This document shows positions 9,377 to 18,439 of a DNA stretch of 64,000 bases, piece after piece; within the stretch, counting starts at the first letter, position 1, and the number at the start of each line of letters is the position of its first letter. The notes under the pieces were generated by a model. It was not told the DNA's origin. It saw nothing but the letters and a program-made list of their open reading frames with translations, and made no database searches. The stretch spans positions 2,294,001 through 2,358,000 of the forward strand of contig NZ_LT629740.1 in NCBI RefSeq assembly GCF_900105165.1. The letters run 5' to 3'. The position numbers and the translations under genes are program-made. Origin of the DNA: Mucilaginibacter mallensis (GTDB lineage: Bacteria; Bacteroidota; Bacteroidia; Sphingobacteriales; Sphingobacteriaceae).

Positions 9377-10057
9377 ATGAAAAAACTATTTCTTTTCAGC
9401 CTGTTATTCGCTGCTGCATTTGCTAATAACAGTTACGCTCAATCAACCGAAGTATATAAGCAAAAAGGCTATATCTTAACTGTCGAAAACCAGGACCCAG
9501 CTTTTAGCCAACCTGTAATAGATAAACTGGTTGAAACATTTTTTGAAGTGTATCCCAAGCTGTCAAAAACCTATAATAAAAAAGCTACTAAAACTGTAAA
9601 GTTTGTTATTGATACGGCATATGGGGGTGTAGCGGCTACAGCTAACGCCCGGGTTGTTTTCAGCTCGAAGTATATGACCAAACATCCAAAAGATATTGAT
9701 GTGGTTACGCATGAAGTGATGCATATTGTACAGGATTATGGCGACAGCAACGGCCCGGGCTGGTTAACCGAAGGTATTGCTGATTATGCCCGTTTTAAGT
9801 TTGGCGTAGATAACGCCGGTGCAAACTGGACGCTACCTGCCTATAAAAGCACCCAGAGCTATGAAAATGCTTACCGTGTAACCGCACGTTTTTTGGTATG
9901 GGTTGAAAATAATGTAAAAGCAGGTTTGGTGAAGGATTTTGATGCACAGCTACGTGCACACACTTTTACTGATAACAGCTGGAAAAATGCCACAGGTAAA
10001 ACATTAGATGAACTTTGGGCCGCTTACTCAGCCAACCCTAATTTAAACATGGTATAA
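9377..10057 (+). CDS. Secreted basic secretory protein (BSP)-like metallopeptidase homologue
   Basis: The product has 226 residues with a Sec signal peptide (cleavage after SYAQ). The central motif HEVMHIVQ at about residues 112-119 is an HExxH zinc site. About 15 residues later GWLTEGIADYARF supplies a downstream Glu, the gluzincin-like arrangement of the plant basic secretory protein family. The start used is the ATG at 9377; a TTG six bases upstream is also in frame but gives no better signal peptide. The gene sits between the susCD operon and the GH92 cluster. A role in attacking mannoprotein is a plausible inference, since yeast mannan is protein-linked. Protease activity is not proven for this family. 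Confidence 0.75.
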   Translation: MKKLFLFSLLFAAAFANNSYAQSTEVYKQKGYILTVENQDPAFSQPVIDKLVETFFEVYPKLSKTYNKKATKTVKFVIDTAYGGVAATANARVVFSSKYMTKHPKDIDVVTHEVMHIVQDYGDSNGPGWLTEGIADYARFKFGVDNAGANWTLPAYKSTQSYENAYRVTARFLVWVENNVKAGLVKDFDAQLRAHTFTDNSWKNATGKTLDELWAAYSANPNLNMV

Positions 10058-10126
10058 TATATTGATAGCTATAAATACGTGTGGCTGATCACTATTGATT
10101 AAACATCAAAACAAACAATTATTTAA

Positions 10127-12412
10127 ATGAAGTTATTTTTTAGCGCCTTTTTTATGCTGATAGTTGCATCTGTATATGGGCAACAAGCCGAAAAGGCCAA
10201 TGATCTGGTTGATTATATTAACCCTTTAATGGGAACAGACTCAAAGCCTGATCTCTCTAACGGAAACACCTACCCGGCAATAGCATTGCCATGGGGCATG
10301 AATACCTGGACCCCACAAACAGGTAAAATGGGCGATGGCTGGCAATATACTTACGGTGCCGACAAAATAAGGGGCTTTAAACAAACTCATCAACCCAGCC
10401 CGTGGATGAATGATTATGGTCAGTTTGTGATTATGCCGGTTACCGGCCATATGAAATTTGACCAGGATGGGCGGGCCAGCTGGTTTTCGCATAAATCAGA
10501 AATAGCACATCCTTACTATTATAGCGTTTATTTGGCCGATGCCGATGTAACTACCGAAATTACACCTACTGAACGCGCTGCACAGTTCAGGTTTACCTTC
10601 CCGAAATCAGATAGTTCCTTTATTGTGGTTGATGCTTTCAATAAAGCCTCTTATATAAAAATTTTACCAAAAGAAGGGAAAATTATAGGCTACAGCACTA
10701 AGTATAGCCGTGGTAAAATGGATAACTTTAAAGATTACTTTGTTATTTATATTGACAAACCCTTCACCATTGCCGAAACCTGGCATGGTAAAACTATTGC
10801 CAAAGATTCTCTTGAAATAACTAGCACCCACTCAGGTGCAGTTATCGGCTTTAAAACAATAAAGGGCGAGGTGGTAAATTTAAGGGTAGCATCGTCATTC
10901 ATCAGTTTTGATCAGGCGGAACTTAACTTGAAAAGGGAATTAGGCAATGATAGTTTTGACGTTACCTGCCAAAAAGCAAAAGCAGTTTGGAACAAAACAT
11001 TGAACCGTGTAAATGTAGAGGGCGGAAGTATTGATCAGATGCGTACATTTTACTCATGTATGTACCGTATGTTGTTTTTTCCTAATAAACTGTATGAAAT
11101 AAATACCCAAAATCAGATTGTACATTATAGCCCCTACAACGGTAAAATAATGCCGGGTTATTTATTTGGTGGCACCGGTTTCTGGGATACGTTTAGGGCA
11201 CTTTATCCGTTTTTGAACCTGGTGTATCCATCCATCAATAAAGAAATGCAGGAAGGCCTGGTTAACGATTATAAGGAAGGTGGATGGCTGCCGGAGTGGT
11301 CGAGCCCGGGTTATGCAGATATTATGGTGGGGAATAACTCGGCATCAGTTGTTGCCGAGGCTTACCTTAAAGGCTTGCGCGGGTATGATATTAATACATT
11401 GTATGATGCGCTGGTACACGGTGCCAATAATGAAGGTCCTATATCAGCTGTTGGGCGTTATGGTGTAAAATATTATAATCAGCTGGGTTATGTACCCTAT
11501 GATGTAAATATCGATGAGAACGCAGCCCGGACACTTGAATATGCATACGATGATTATGCTATATATGAATTGGGCAAAGCTTTAGGTAAACCAAAAGAAG
11601 AAATTGAAGTATACAGAAAACACAGCCAGAACTACCGGAATTTATTTGATCCGCAAACGGGATTAATGCGCGGAAAAAATAAGGATGGAAGTTTTGAAAC
11701 GCCGTTCAATCCATTTAAATGGGGCGATGCATTTACCGAAGGCAATAGCTGGCATTATACCTGGGGTGTTTTTCAGGATATTCAGGGCCTGGTTGATTTG
11801 ATGGGTGGTAAACAAAAGTTTGTGGCTAAACTGGATTCGGTATTTTCATTACCGCCAATTTTTGACAGCACCTATTATGGAGGTGTTATACACGAGATAA
11901 GAGAGATGCAGATTGCCAATATGGGCCAATACGCACATGGTAACCAGCCTATACAGCACATGATCTACCTGTACAATTATGCTGGTGAACCCTGGAAGGC
12001 ACAATACTGGGCCCGTGAAACCATGAACCGGATGTACAAAGCTACACCCGATGGGTATTGCGGCGATGAGGATAATGGCCAAACATCAGCATGGTATGTT
12101 TTTTCGGCAATGGGCTTTTACCCGGTAACCCCGGCAAGTGATCAGTATGTTTTAGGTGCGCCATTGTTTAAAAAAGTAACTTTGTCGTTAGAAGATGGCA
12201 AAAAAGTAATTATCAATGCCCCGGCAAACAGCGATAAAAATAAGTACATCACTACAATGACTTTTAATGGTGTGCCTTATGATTATAACTGGTTAAGCCA
12301 TAAAGCTTTGATGCAGGGCGCAGTAATTAATGTAGGGATGAGCGATGTACCCAATAAAAGCAGGGGCATTAAAGACAAAGATTTTCCATTTTCCTTGTCA
12401 GGGAAAAATTAA
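10127..12412 (+). CDS. GH92 exo-alpha-mannosidase, predicted alpha-1,2 type
   Basis: A 761-residue Sec-exported enzyme covering both GH92 domains, with the N-terminal beta-sandwich starting YINPLMGTDS and a C-terminal (alpha/alpha)6 barrel. The putative acid is E538 in TEGNSW. The base site is the D647-E-D649 motif in GDEDNGQTSAW. A His-Glu pair lies at 589-590 (VIHEI). The spacings E538/D647/D649 and H589-E590 reproduce those I recall for Bacteroides BT3990 (E533, D642, D644, H584-E585), where the His-Glu pair goes with alpha-1,2 specificity. GH92 enzymes are calcium-dependent inverting mannosidases. It is 6 bp from the next GH92 and co-oriented, so co-transcribed. Confidence 0.95.
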   Translation: MKLFFSAFFMLIVASVYGQQAEKANDLVDYINPLMGTDSKPDLSNGNTYPAIALPWGMNTWTPQTGKMGDGWQYTYGADKIRGFKQTHQPSPWMNDYGQFVIMPVTGHMKFDQDGRASWFSHKSEIAHPYYYSVYLADADVTTEITPTERAAQFRFTFPKSDSSFIVVDAFNKASYIKILPKEGKIIGYSTKYSRGKMDNFKDYFVIYIDKPFTIAETWHGKTIAKDSLEITSTHSGAVIGFKTIKGEVVNLRVASSFISFDQAELNLKRELGNDSFDVTCQKAKAVWNKTLNRVNVEGGSIDQMRTFYSCMYRMLFFPNKLYEINTQNQIVHYSPYNGKIMPGYLFGGTGFWDTFRALYPFLNLVYPSINKEMQEGLVNDYKEGGWLPEWSSPGYADIMVGNNSASVVAEAYLKGLRGYDINTLYDALVHGANNEGPISAVGRYGVKYYNQLGYVPYDVNIDENAARTLEYAYDDYAIYELGKALGKPKEEIEVYRKHSQNYRNLFDPQTGLMRGKNKDGSFETPFNPFKWGDAFTEGNSWHYTWGVFQDIQGLVDLMGGKQKFVAKLDSVFSLPPIFDSTYYGGVIHEIREMQIANMGQYAHGNQPIQHMIYLYNYAGEPWKAQYWARETMNRMYKATPDGYCGDEDNGQTSAWYVFSAMGFYPVTPASDQYVLGAPLFKKVTLSLEDGKKVIINAPANSDKNKYITTMTFNGVPYDYNWLSHKALMQGAVINVGMSDVPNKSRGIKDKDFPFSLSGKN

Positions 12413-12417
12413 AAAGA

Positions 12418-14703
12418 ATGAAGAAAATATTTACAGCGGTATTCTGTTTAGCCGCGCTATATGTTACGGCCCAAACCCCGAATTTAGTACAGTATGTCCA
12501 CCCCATAATCGGCACTGATCGTATGGGGCATGTATTCCCTGGGGCTACGGTACCATTTGGGATGGTACAGTTGAGCCCGGAGACAGACACGCTCAGCTAC
12601 GACCTTAACGGTAAGTATAATCCAGATGTATATAAATACTGTGCGGGCTACCAGTATACGGATAAAACGATTGTGGGCTTCAGTCATACCCACTTCAGTG
12701 GCACGGGCCACTCGGACCTGGGTGATTTCCTGGTGATGCCTACGGTAGGTAAGCTGCAACTGAATCCCGGTACGACCGATAAGCCCGGCAGCGGTTACCG
12801 GTCAGGCTTCTCGCATGCGAATGAAGTAAGCGAGGCTAATTATTATAAAGTAAAGCTGGATGCCAGCGGCATCATCGCTGAAATGACCACCAGCGCGCGG
12901 GTAGGTTTTCACCAATATACATTTCCCAAAACAGAGCAGGCCCATATTATACTGGACCTGATGGCGGGCATCTATAACTATCCCGGCAAAAACGTGTGGA
13001 CCTATGTGAAAATATTGAACGATAGCACGCTGGTAGGCTACCGCCAAACCAATGGCTGGGCCAGGACGAGGACACTATACTTTGCCATGGCATTCAACAA
13101 ACATTTTACCGCCCATGGTTTTGCCAATTATACTCCAAAAGAACCCTATAAAGGTTTCTGGGCTAAGTTCAACCAAACAAAAAACTTTCCCGAGATTGCA
13201 GGCAAGCAAATAAAGGCCTGGTTTGATTTTAATACAGATGAGGGGGAAAAGATCAAGATAAAAATGGCTATCTCGCCGGTAAGCATGGATGGCGCATTAA
13301 ATAACATGCAGGTAGAAGTACCAGACTGGGATTTCGAAAAGGTAAAGGCCGATGGCCAGGCATTATGGGAAAAGGAACTGCATAAGATCGAGATCAAGGC
13401 AAGCGAAGATGATAAGATCAACTTCTATACCTCGATGTACCACGCGATGATCAATCCAACGATCTATATGGATGAGGATGGCAAATACAAAGGCCTTGAC
13501 CAGAACGTGCACCAGGCTGATGGCTTTACCAATTACACCACCTTTAGTTTATGGGATACCCATAGGGCATTGCACCCGCTGTTTAATATTATTGAGCCGG
13601 ACAGGAATGCCGATATGATCAAAAGCATGCTGGCCCATTACGAACAAAGCCCGGAGCACATGCTGCCAGTATGGAGCAACAGCGCTAATGAGAACTGGTG
13701 TATGAGCGGTTATCACAGTGTATCGGTTATTGCGGACGCCGTGATAAAAGGTAACGCCCCCTTTGATGCCAACAAAGCGCTGGATGCCTGCATCGCCACG
13801 GCTACCCACCGGGATTACCAAAGCATAGGCCTGTTTATGGACAATGGTTATATCCCGGATGAAAAGGATGCTAACTCAGTATCCTCCACACTGGAATATG
13901 CATATGACGATTGGTGCATCGCACAGATGGCTAAAAAGCTCAACAGAACAGACATTTACAACCAGTTTATAAAATATGCACAAAACTGGAAGAATGTATA
14001 TGACCCTAAATCGGGCTTTATGCATCCGAAAGAGGCGGACGGCACATTCAGGAAAACAAAGTTCGATCCGTTTACAACAATCGATATGGGTTTTATAGAA
14101 GGTAATGCCTGGAACTATACCCTATATGTACCCCATGACCCGCAAGGACTGATAAAAGCGATGGGTGGCAACAAACGCTTCATTACGTATATGGACAGTT
14201 TGTTCAGCTATGACCTGCCGGACAAATACTTTGCAGAGACAGAGGACATCACCAAGGATGGGATCATCGGTAACTATGTGCATGGCAACGAGCCAAGCCA
14301 CCATGATGCCTACCTGTACGACTGGACGGATCAACCCTGGAAAACACAGGAGAAGATCAGGATGATCCTGCCAAAGATGTACAAATCGACTCCCGATGGC
14401 TTAGGCGGCAATGATGATACCGGCCAGATGAGTGCCTGGTATATCTTCAGCTCACTGGGCTTTTACCCGGTGGCTCCGGGCTCGGATCAGTATGCCATTG
14501 GCAGTCCGGCGGTTGACCATGCTACCATTAACCTGGAAGATGGCAAAAGCTTTACCATCAACGTAAAGAATCAAAGCCCTAAAAACGTTTATATACAAAA
14601 GATAACACTGAACGGCAAACCATTAAAGAGTTACTTCATCAGCCATGCTGATATTTTGAATGGTGGTGAACTCGCATTCGTTATGGGAAGCAGGCATAAA
14701 TAA
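12418..14703 (+). CDS. GH92 exo-alpha-mannosidase, non-alpha-1,2 motif type
   Basis: A 761-residue Sec-exported GH92 enzyme (signal peptide ending VTAQ). The putative acid is E561 in FIEGNAWNY and the base site is N665-D666-D667 in GGNDDTGQMSAW. HGNEPSHH precedes the last helices. The His-Glu pair tied to alpha-1,2 specificity is replaced here by other residues (ET in my hand alignment), so alpha-1,3, alpha-1,4, alpha-1,6 or another alpha-mannoside linkage is likely. Codon use is visibly richer in C and G at third positions than in the flanking GH92 genes, hinting at separate acquisition. The ATG at 12418 follows the previous stop by 5 bases. Confidence 0.93.
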   Translation: MKKIFTAVFCLAALYVTAQTPNLVQYVHPIIGTDRMGHVFPGATVPFGMVQLSPETDTLSYDLNGKYNPDVYKYCAGYQYTDKTIVGFSHTHFSGTGHSDLGDFLVMPTVGKLQLNPGTTDKPGSGYRSGFSHANEVSEANYYKVKLDASGIIAEMTTSARVGFHQYTFPKTEQAHIILDLMAGIYNYPGKNVWTYVKILNDSTLVGYRQTNGWARTRTLYFAMAFNKHFTAHGFANYTPKEPYKGFWAKFNQTKNFPEIAGKQIKAWFDFNTDEGEKIKIKMAISPVSMDGALNNMQVEVPDWDFEKVKADGQALWEKELHKIEIKASEDDKINFYTSMYHAMINPTIYMDEDGKYKGLDQNVHQADGFTNYTTFSLWDTHRALHPLFNIIEPDRNADMIKSMLAHYEQSPEHMLPVWSNSANENWCMSGYHSVSVIADAVIKGNAPFDANKALDACIATATHRDYQSIGLFMDNGYIPDEKDANSVSSTLEYAYDDWCIAQMAKKLNRTDIYNQFIKYAQNWKNVYDPKSGFMHPKEADGTFRKTKFDPFTTIDMGFIEGNAWNYTLYVPHDPQGLIKAMGGNKRFITYMDSLFSYDLPDKYFAETEDITKDGIIGNYVHGNEPSHHDAYLYDWTDQPWKTQEKIRMILPKMYKSTPDGLGGNDDTGQMSAWYIFSSLGFYPVAPGSDQYAIGSPAVDHATINLEDGKSFTINVKNQSPKNVYIQKITLNGKPLKSYFISHADILNGGELAFVMGSRHK

Positions 14704-14775
14704 ACTACTGAAGAGGGATTTAAGAGGGGAGCCGCACAATTAACAGCGGCCGAAGTATTTAATTAATATCGTATA

Positions 14776-17076
14776 ATGAGAAAAATATTGTTAACCGCCT
14801 TTGTACTTTCAGGGCAGTTATTATTCGCACAAACTAACAAACCGGGCAATTTAATTCAATATGTAAACCCTTTTATTGGCACTGGAGCTGTGGATACAAA
14901 CAGCCTTTCAGGTAGTAATTTTCCGGGGCCAACAACGCCGTTTGCCTTTGTCCAATTGAGCCCGGATACGCGTGATGCGCCGGACGACCCGGCATCTGGT
15001 TACGATTATAATGATAAAACCATAGTCGGTTTTAGTCATACCCATTTAAGCGGTACCGGTGTAGCCGACTTGTTTGACGTTTTATTAATGCCTACCACTG
15101 GTGCGGTTAAGCTGGATCCTGGTAAAGTCGAAGTTAAGGGAAGCGGCTATCGTTCCACTTTTTCGCATCAGCAGGAATCAGCCAAACCAGGCTATTACCA
15201 GGTAATGCTGAAAGATTATGGTATTAATGCGGAGCTGACCTCCACCTCGCATGTAGGGTTACACCGTTATACTTTTCCAAAGAGTGACAGCGCGCATATT
15301 ATTATTGATTTGAACCATTCGCTGGATAAAAAAAGGAGTTACTGGCAATGTCACATTATTGGCGCCGAAATACGGGTAGTGAATAACACAACAATTGAAG
15401 GCTACCGTATTTTAACCGGCTGGGCAAAGTTGCGCAAGGTTTATTTCCATGCTGAATTCTCCAAACCATTCACCAGCACCGTGCTGGCTAATGGCCGCAG
15501 AAGTGTTGAAAATATGCCGATAATTAATGGCACTTCGCTAAGGGCAGCCTTAAACTTTAATACAACTGATAACGAACAGATATTAGTAAAAGTAGCCCTT
15601 TCGCCGGTTAGCATACAGAATGCCCGCTTAAATATGCAGGCGGAACTAGCAGGTTGGGATTTTGACCAGGTGAGTAAACAAAGTGCAAGCCAATGGGAAA
15701 CAGAATTGGGAAAGATAAAAGTTGACGGCACCCTGCAACAAAAACAGATATTTTATACTGGTCTGTACCACGCCTTTACTCAGCCAAATAATGTGGCAGA
15801 TGTTAATGGCGATTACCAGGCATCAGACCTTACAATTGGTAATGCACCGGATAAGGCGCATTATTCTACTTTTTCCTTATGGGATACTTACAGGGCCGCG
15901 CACCCGCTGTATACTTTTATTCAGCCTGAGAAAACAGCTGCATTTATTAACAGCATGATAAGGCAATATGATACCTATGGCTACCTGCCCATATGGCAAT
16001 TATGGGGCGACGAGAATTATTGTATGATAGGTAACCACGCCATCCCGGTAATTACCGATGCCATACTAAAAGGTATCCCCGGTATTAATATTGATAAGGC
16101 TTATGAAGCAATAAAGGCATCTGCAACTACGGATCATCCCGGTTCGCCATTTACCACATGGGAAAAGTACGGCTATATACCTGAAGATATTGAATCACAA
16201 TCGGTATCTATAACAGTTGAAATGGCCTATGATGATTGGTGCGTAGCGCAGTTAGCCAAAAAACTAGGCAAAACTGCGGATTATGAGCATTTTATGAAGA
16301 GATCAGCTTTTTACAAAAATCTTTATAATCCTAAAACCGGTTTCTTCCAGGCCAGAAATAAGGATGGTAAATGGGTTACCCCATTCAACCCGCTGGATTA
16401 TGGCGGTAACGGCGGTAGCCCTTATACCGAAGCCAATGCCTGGCAATATGCTTGGTATGTACCGCAAAATGTGCCCGATCTGATCAAATTGATGGGAGGT
16501 AATCAATCATTCTCCGCTAAATTGGATACCTTCTTTTCTTTGGCTAACAAGCCGGGTGATGTAAACGGAAACGCATCTGGCTTTATAGGTCAGTATGCAC
16601 ATGGTAATGAGCCAAGCCATCACATCGCTTATTTGTATGATTATGCGGGGCAGCCATGGAAAACCCAGTTTTATGTAGCTAAGGTTTTAAACGAGTTGTA
16701 TAACAATTCTTCATCAGGTTATCAGGGTAATGAAGATTGTGGGCAGATGTCGTCATGGTACACTTTTAGTGCGATGGGCTTTTACCCGGTAAACCCGGCA
16801 AACGGTGTTTATGCTATTGGCTCGCCTATATTAAAGAATGCTGTTATGCAATTGAGCAATGGGAAAACTTTTAGTGTAACAGTGAAGAACAGCTCACCTG
16901 CAAATTGCTATATCCAATCGGTAAAGCTGAATGGTGTAGCTTATCATAAAGCTTATATCACCCAACTAGATATTATGAACGGAGGTAAACTTGATTTTGT
17001 AATGGGCGCAAAGCCTAACAAAAGCTGGGGCACTAAGCCGGATGATGTGCCACCTATGTGGGGTTATACCAATTGA
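14776..17076 (+). CDS. GH92 exo-alpha-mannosidase, non-alpha-1,2 motif type
   Basis: A 766-residue Sec-exported GH92 enzyme. N-terminal landmarks are YVNPFIGTG and FSHTHLSGTG. The putative catalytic acid is E552 in YTEANAWQY; the base motif is N652-E653-D654 in GNEDCGQMSSW; HGNEPSHH is present. The His-Glu specificity pair is absent, replaced by GD in a hand alignment. It is the last of three tandem GH92 genes, 72 bp after the second, and is followed by a strong terminator at 17098-17132. It probably acts in the periplasm on side chains or oligosaccharides imported by the SusC/D pair. Confidence 0.93.
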   Translation: MRKILLTAFVLSGQLLFAQTNKPGNLIQYVNPFIGTGAVDTNSLSGSNFPGPTTPFAFVQLSPDTRDAPDDPASGYDYNDKTIVGFSHTHLSGTGVADLFDVLLMPTTGAVKLDPGKVEVKGSGYRSTFSHQQESAKPGYYQVMLKDYGINAELTSTSHVGLHRYTFPKSDSAHIIIDLNHSLDKKRSYWQCHIIGAEIRVVNNTTIEGYRILTGWAKLRKVYFHAEFSKPFTSTVLANGRRSVENMPIINGTSLRAALNFNTTDNEQILVKVALSPVSIQNARLNMQAELAGWDFDQVSKQSASQWETELGKIKVDGTLQQKQIFYTGLYHAFTQPNNVADVNGDYQASDLTIGNAPDKAHYSTFSLWDTYRAAHPLYTFIQPEKTAAFINSMIRQYDTYGYLPIWQLWGDENYCMIGNHAIPVITDAILKGIPGINIDKAYEAIKASATTDHPGSPFTTWEKYGYIPEDIESQSVSITVEMAYDDWCVAQLAKKLGKTADYEHFMKRSAFYKNLYNPKTGFFQARNKDGKWVTPFNPLDYGGNGGSPYTEANAWQYAWYVPQNVPDLIKLMGGNQSFSAKLDTFFSLANKPGDVNGNASGFIGQYAHGNEPSHHIAYLYDYAGQPWKTQFYVAKVLNELYNNSSSGYQGNEDCGQMSSWYTFSAMGFYPVNPANGVYAIGSPILKNAVMQLSNGKTFSVTVKNSSPANCYIQSVKLNGVAYHKAYITQLDIMNGGKLDFVMGAKPNKSWGTKPDDVPPMWGYTN

Positions 17077-17097
17077 TATAGGAACAAATAGTTAATT

Positions 17098-17132
17098 AAA
17101 AGCTTGTTTTCGTTAAGAAAACAGGCTTTTTT
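17098..17132 (+). terminator. Rho-independent terminator after the GH92 cluster
   Basis: AAGCTTGTTTTC and GAAAACAGGCTT pair over 12 bp with one mismatch around the loop GTTAA, followed by a T-run (CTTTTTTAG). It lies 22 bp past the third GH92 stop and also faces the convergent AraC gene, so it may work both ways. Confidence 0.8.
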
Positions 17133-17164
17133 AGTTTTGTCCGCGGCTACATCTGGCAACCATA

Positions 17165-18049
17165 TTATTGCTGCCCTGCTGCCCGTTTTCTGTAATCAGT
17201 AGGTGATAGGCCAGCTTTTTCTTTGAATAACTTAGCAAAGTAGAAATAAGATTCAAAGTTTAATTTGAACGCGATCTCTTTTACAGACATGCCGGGTTGG
17301 TTCAATAACTCTTTTGCCTGCTCAATCTTAAGCTGAATATAATATTGCCCGGGTGACAAGCCTGTGTAATTTTTAAAAATTTTTCGAAACCGGGAATAGC
17401 CAATATTCAACTGAGCAGCGGCCTCCTCCGGGGAAAAATTTTCCGCGATATTGGCGCGAAATAACAACCGGGCCTGATTCACAATTACTTCATTTTCCTC
17501 CGATTCAAATGCATGCTGTTTGGTAATAGCATGACAATTTCCCATCAAATGCAGCGCAGCGCCGGATATTGAGGGTTGATATCCGGAAGTCTCCTGCTTT
17601 GTTTTTTCAATTATGCAATTAAATAAGTTAAATACATTTTCATTAAACCCTATATATAAGCAGGGCGTTTCCGGCCTGAAAAAATCTCTTTTAACGAGAT
17701 TGTCCAGAATTTCTCCCTTAAGGCCTATCCAGTATTCATCCCAGCCAGTTTGATCGTCCGGTTTATACCTATGTCTTTCACCTGGAAAGAGAAAGATAAG
17801 TGTGCCGGCTTTTACGTTTTTCATCTTGCAGTGGTCCGATTCAAAAATGCCTTTACCTTTTGTGATATAAATTATCTGGTATTCGTTTAAAATACGGCCA
17901 TTCCTCCAGTCAAAATTATGGTGTGAGGGATGCGTTTTTGACGGGTAGCACCCTGTAGCTTCCACATGCGTGCATCCGGTGTTTAAAACACATAATCCCC
18001 AGTTTTCATCATCCTGGCTAACTGGCAGATATTTATAATAATTAATCAT
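17165..18049 (-). CDS. AraC-family transcriptional regulator
   Basis: A 294-residue regulator. The N-terminal part looks like a cupin-type AraC ligand-binding domain (KGKGIFESDHCKMKNVKAG and LFPGERHRYKP, about residues 75-105). The C-terminal 100 residues hold the double helix-turn-helix with GYSRFRKIFKNYTGLSPGQY and the signature FESYFYFAKLFKEKAGLSP. Such regulators usually activate sugar catabolic genes. The gene is divergent from the sugar isomerase-like gene at 18440 and convergent with the GH92 cluster, so it may control the isomerase-like gene, the GH92 genes or both. Confidence 0.92.
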   Translation of the reverse strand: MINYYKYLPVSQDDENWGLCVLNTGCTHVEATGCYPSKTHPSHHNFDWRNGRILNEYQIIYITKGKGIFESDHCKMKNVKAGTLIFLFPGERHRYKPDDQTGWDEYWIGLKGEILDNLVKRDFFRPETPCLYIGFNENVFNLFNCIIEKTKQETSGYQPSISGAALHLMGNCHAITKQHAFESEENEVIVNQARLLFRANIAENFSPEEAAAQLNIGYSRFRKIFKNYTGLSPGQYYIQLKIEQAKELLNQPGMSVKEIAFKLNFESYFYFAKLFKEKAGLSPTDYRKRAAGQQ

Positions 18050-18439
18050 CTCCCGGAAAATTAAGCAAATAAATCAAAATCATGAAAAGACAATACATGG
18101 CATTAAAGCATGCCGCTGGTTTATAACAATGTTATAAAATTATTAAGATTTTTATACCGTATTAACTAAATGACATAATTAATATTTCGAATCAAAAACT
18201 ATATATCAAATATCAAATAAGCTATTTTTCGCCGTTCTGAATCAAAATACATTTGATTGCCAATTAATACCAATAGCGCTGAAGCCTTAGGATTAGGGAT
18301 TCAGCAGCTATTGAAGTTTTTCGGCATCGTATTATTTTAAAAAAAATATTGAATGCGTATTGATCAGTAGTTGCAGGTTAACCGGGACGTTAAAAATTTC
18401 TTGTAGTCCAATTACTATTCAATACAGCGAAAAATAAAA
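18050..18439. promoter_or_regulatory. Divergent control region between AraC and isomerase-like genes
   Basis: This 390-bp AT-rich region has three symmetric elements. TTTATAAC and GTTATAAA flank AAT at 18120-18138. AATCAAA and TTTGATT flank 5 bases at 18240-18258. A longer hairpin lies at 18271-18313, with CAATAGCGCTGAA pairing TTCAGCAGCTATTG through one bulge. The first two are operator candidates; the third lies about 130 bp before the isomerase-like start and may be in its leader. No gene was seen in the gap. Confidence 0.5.
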
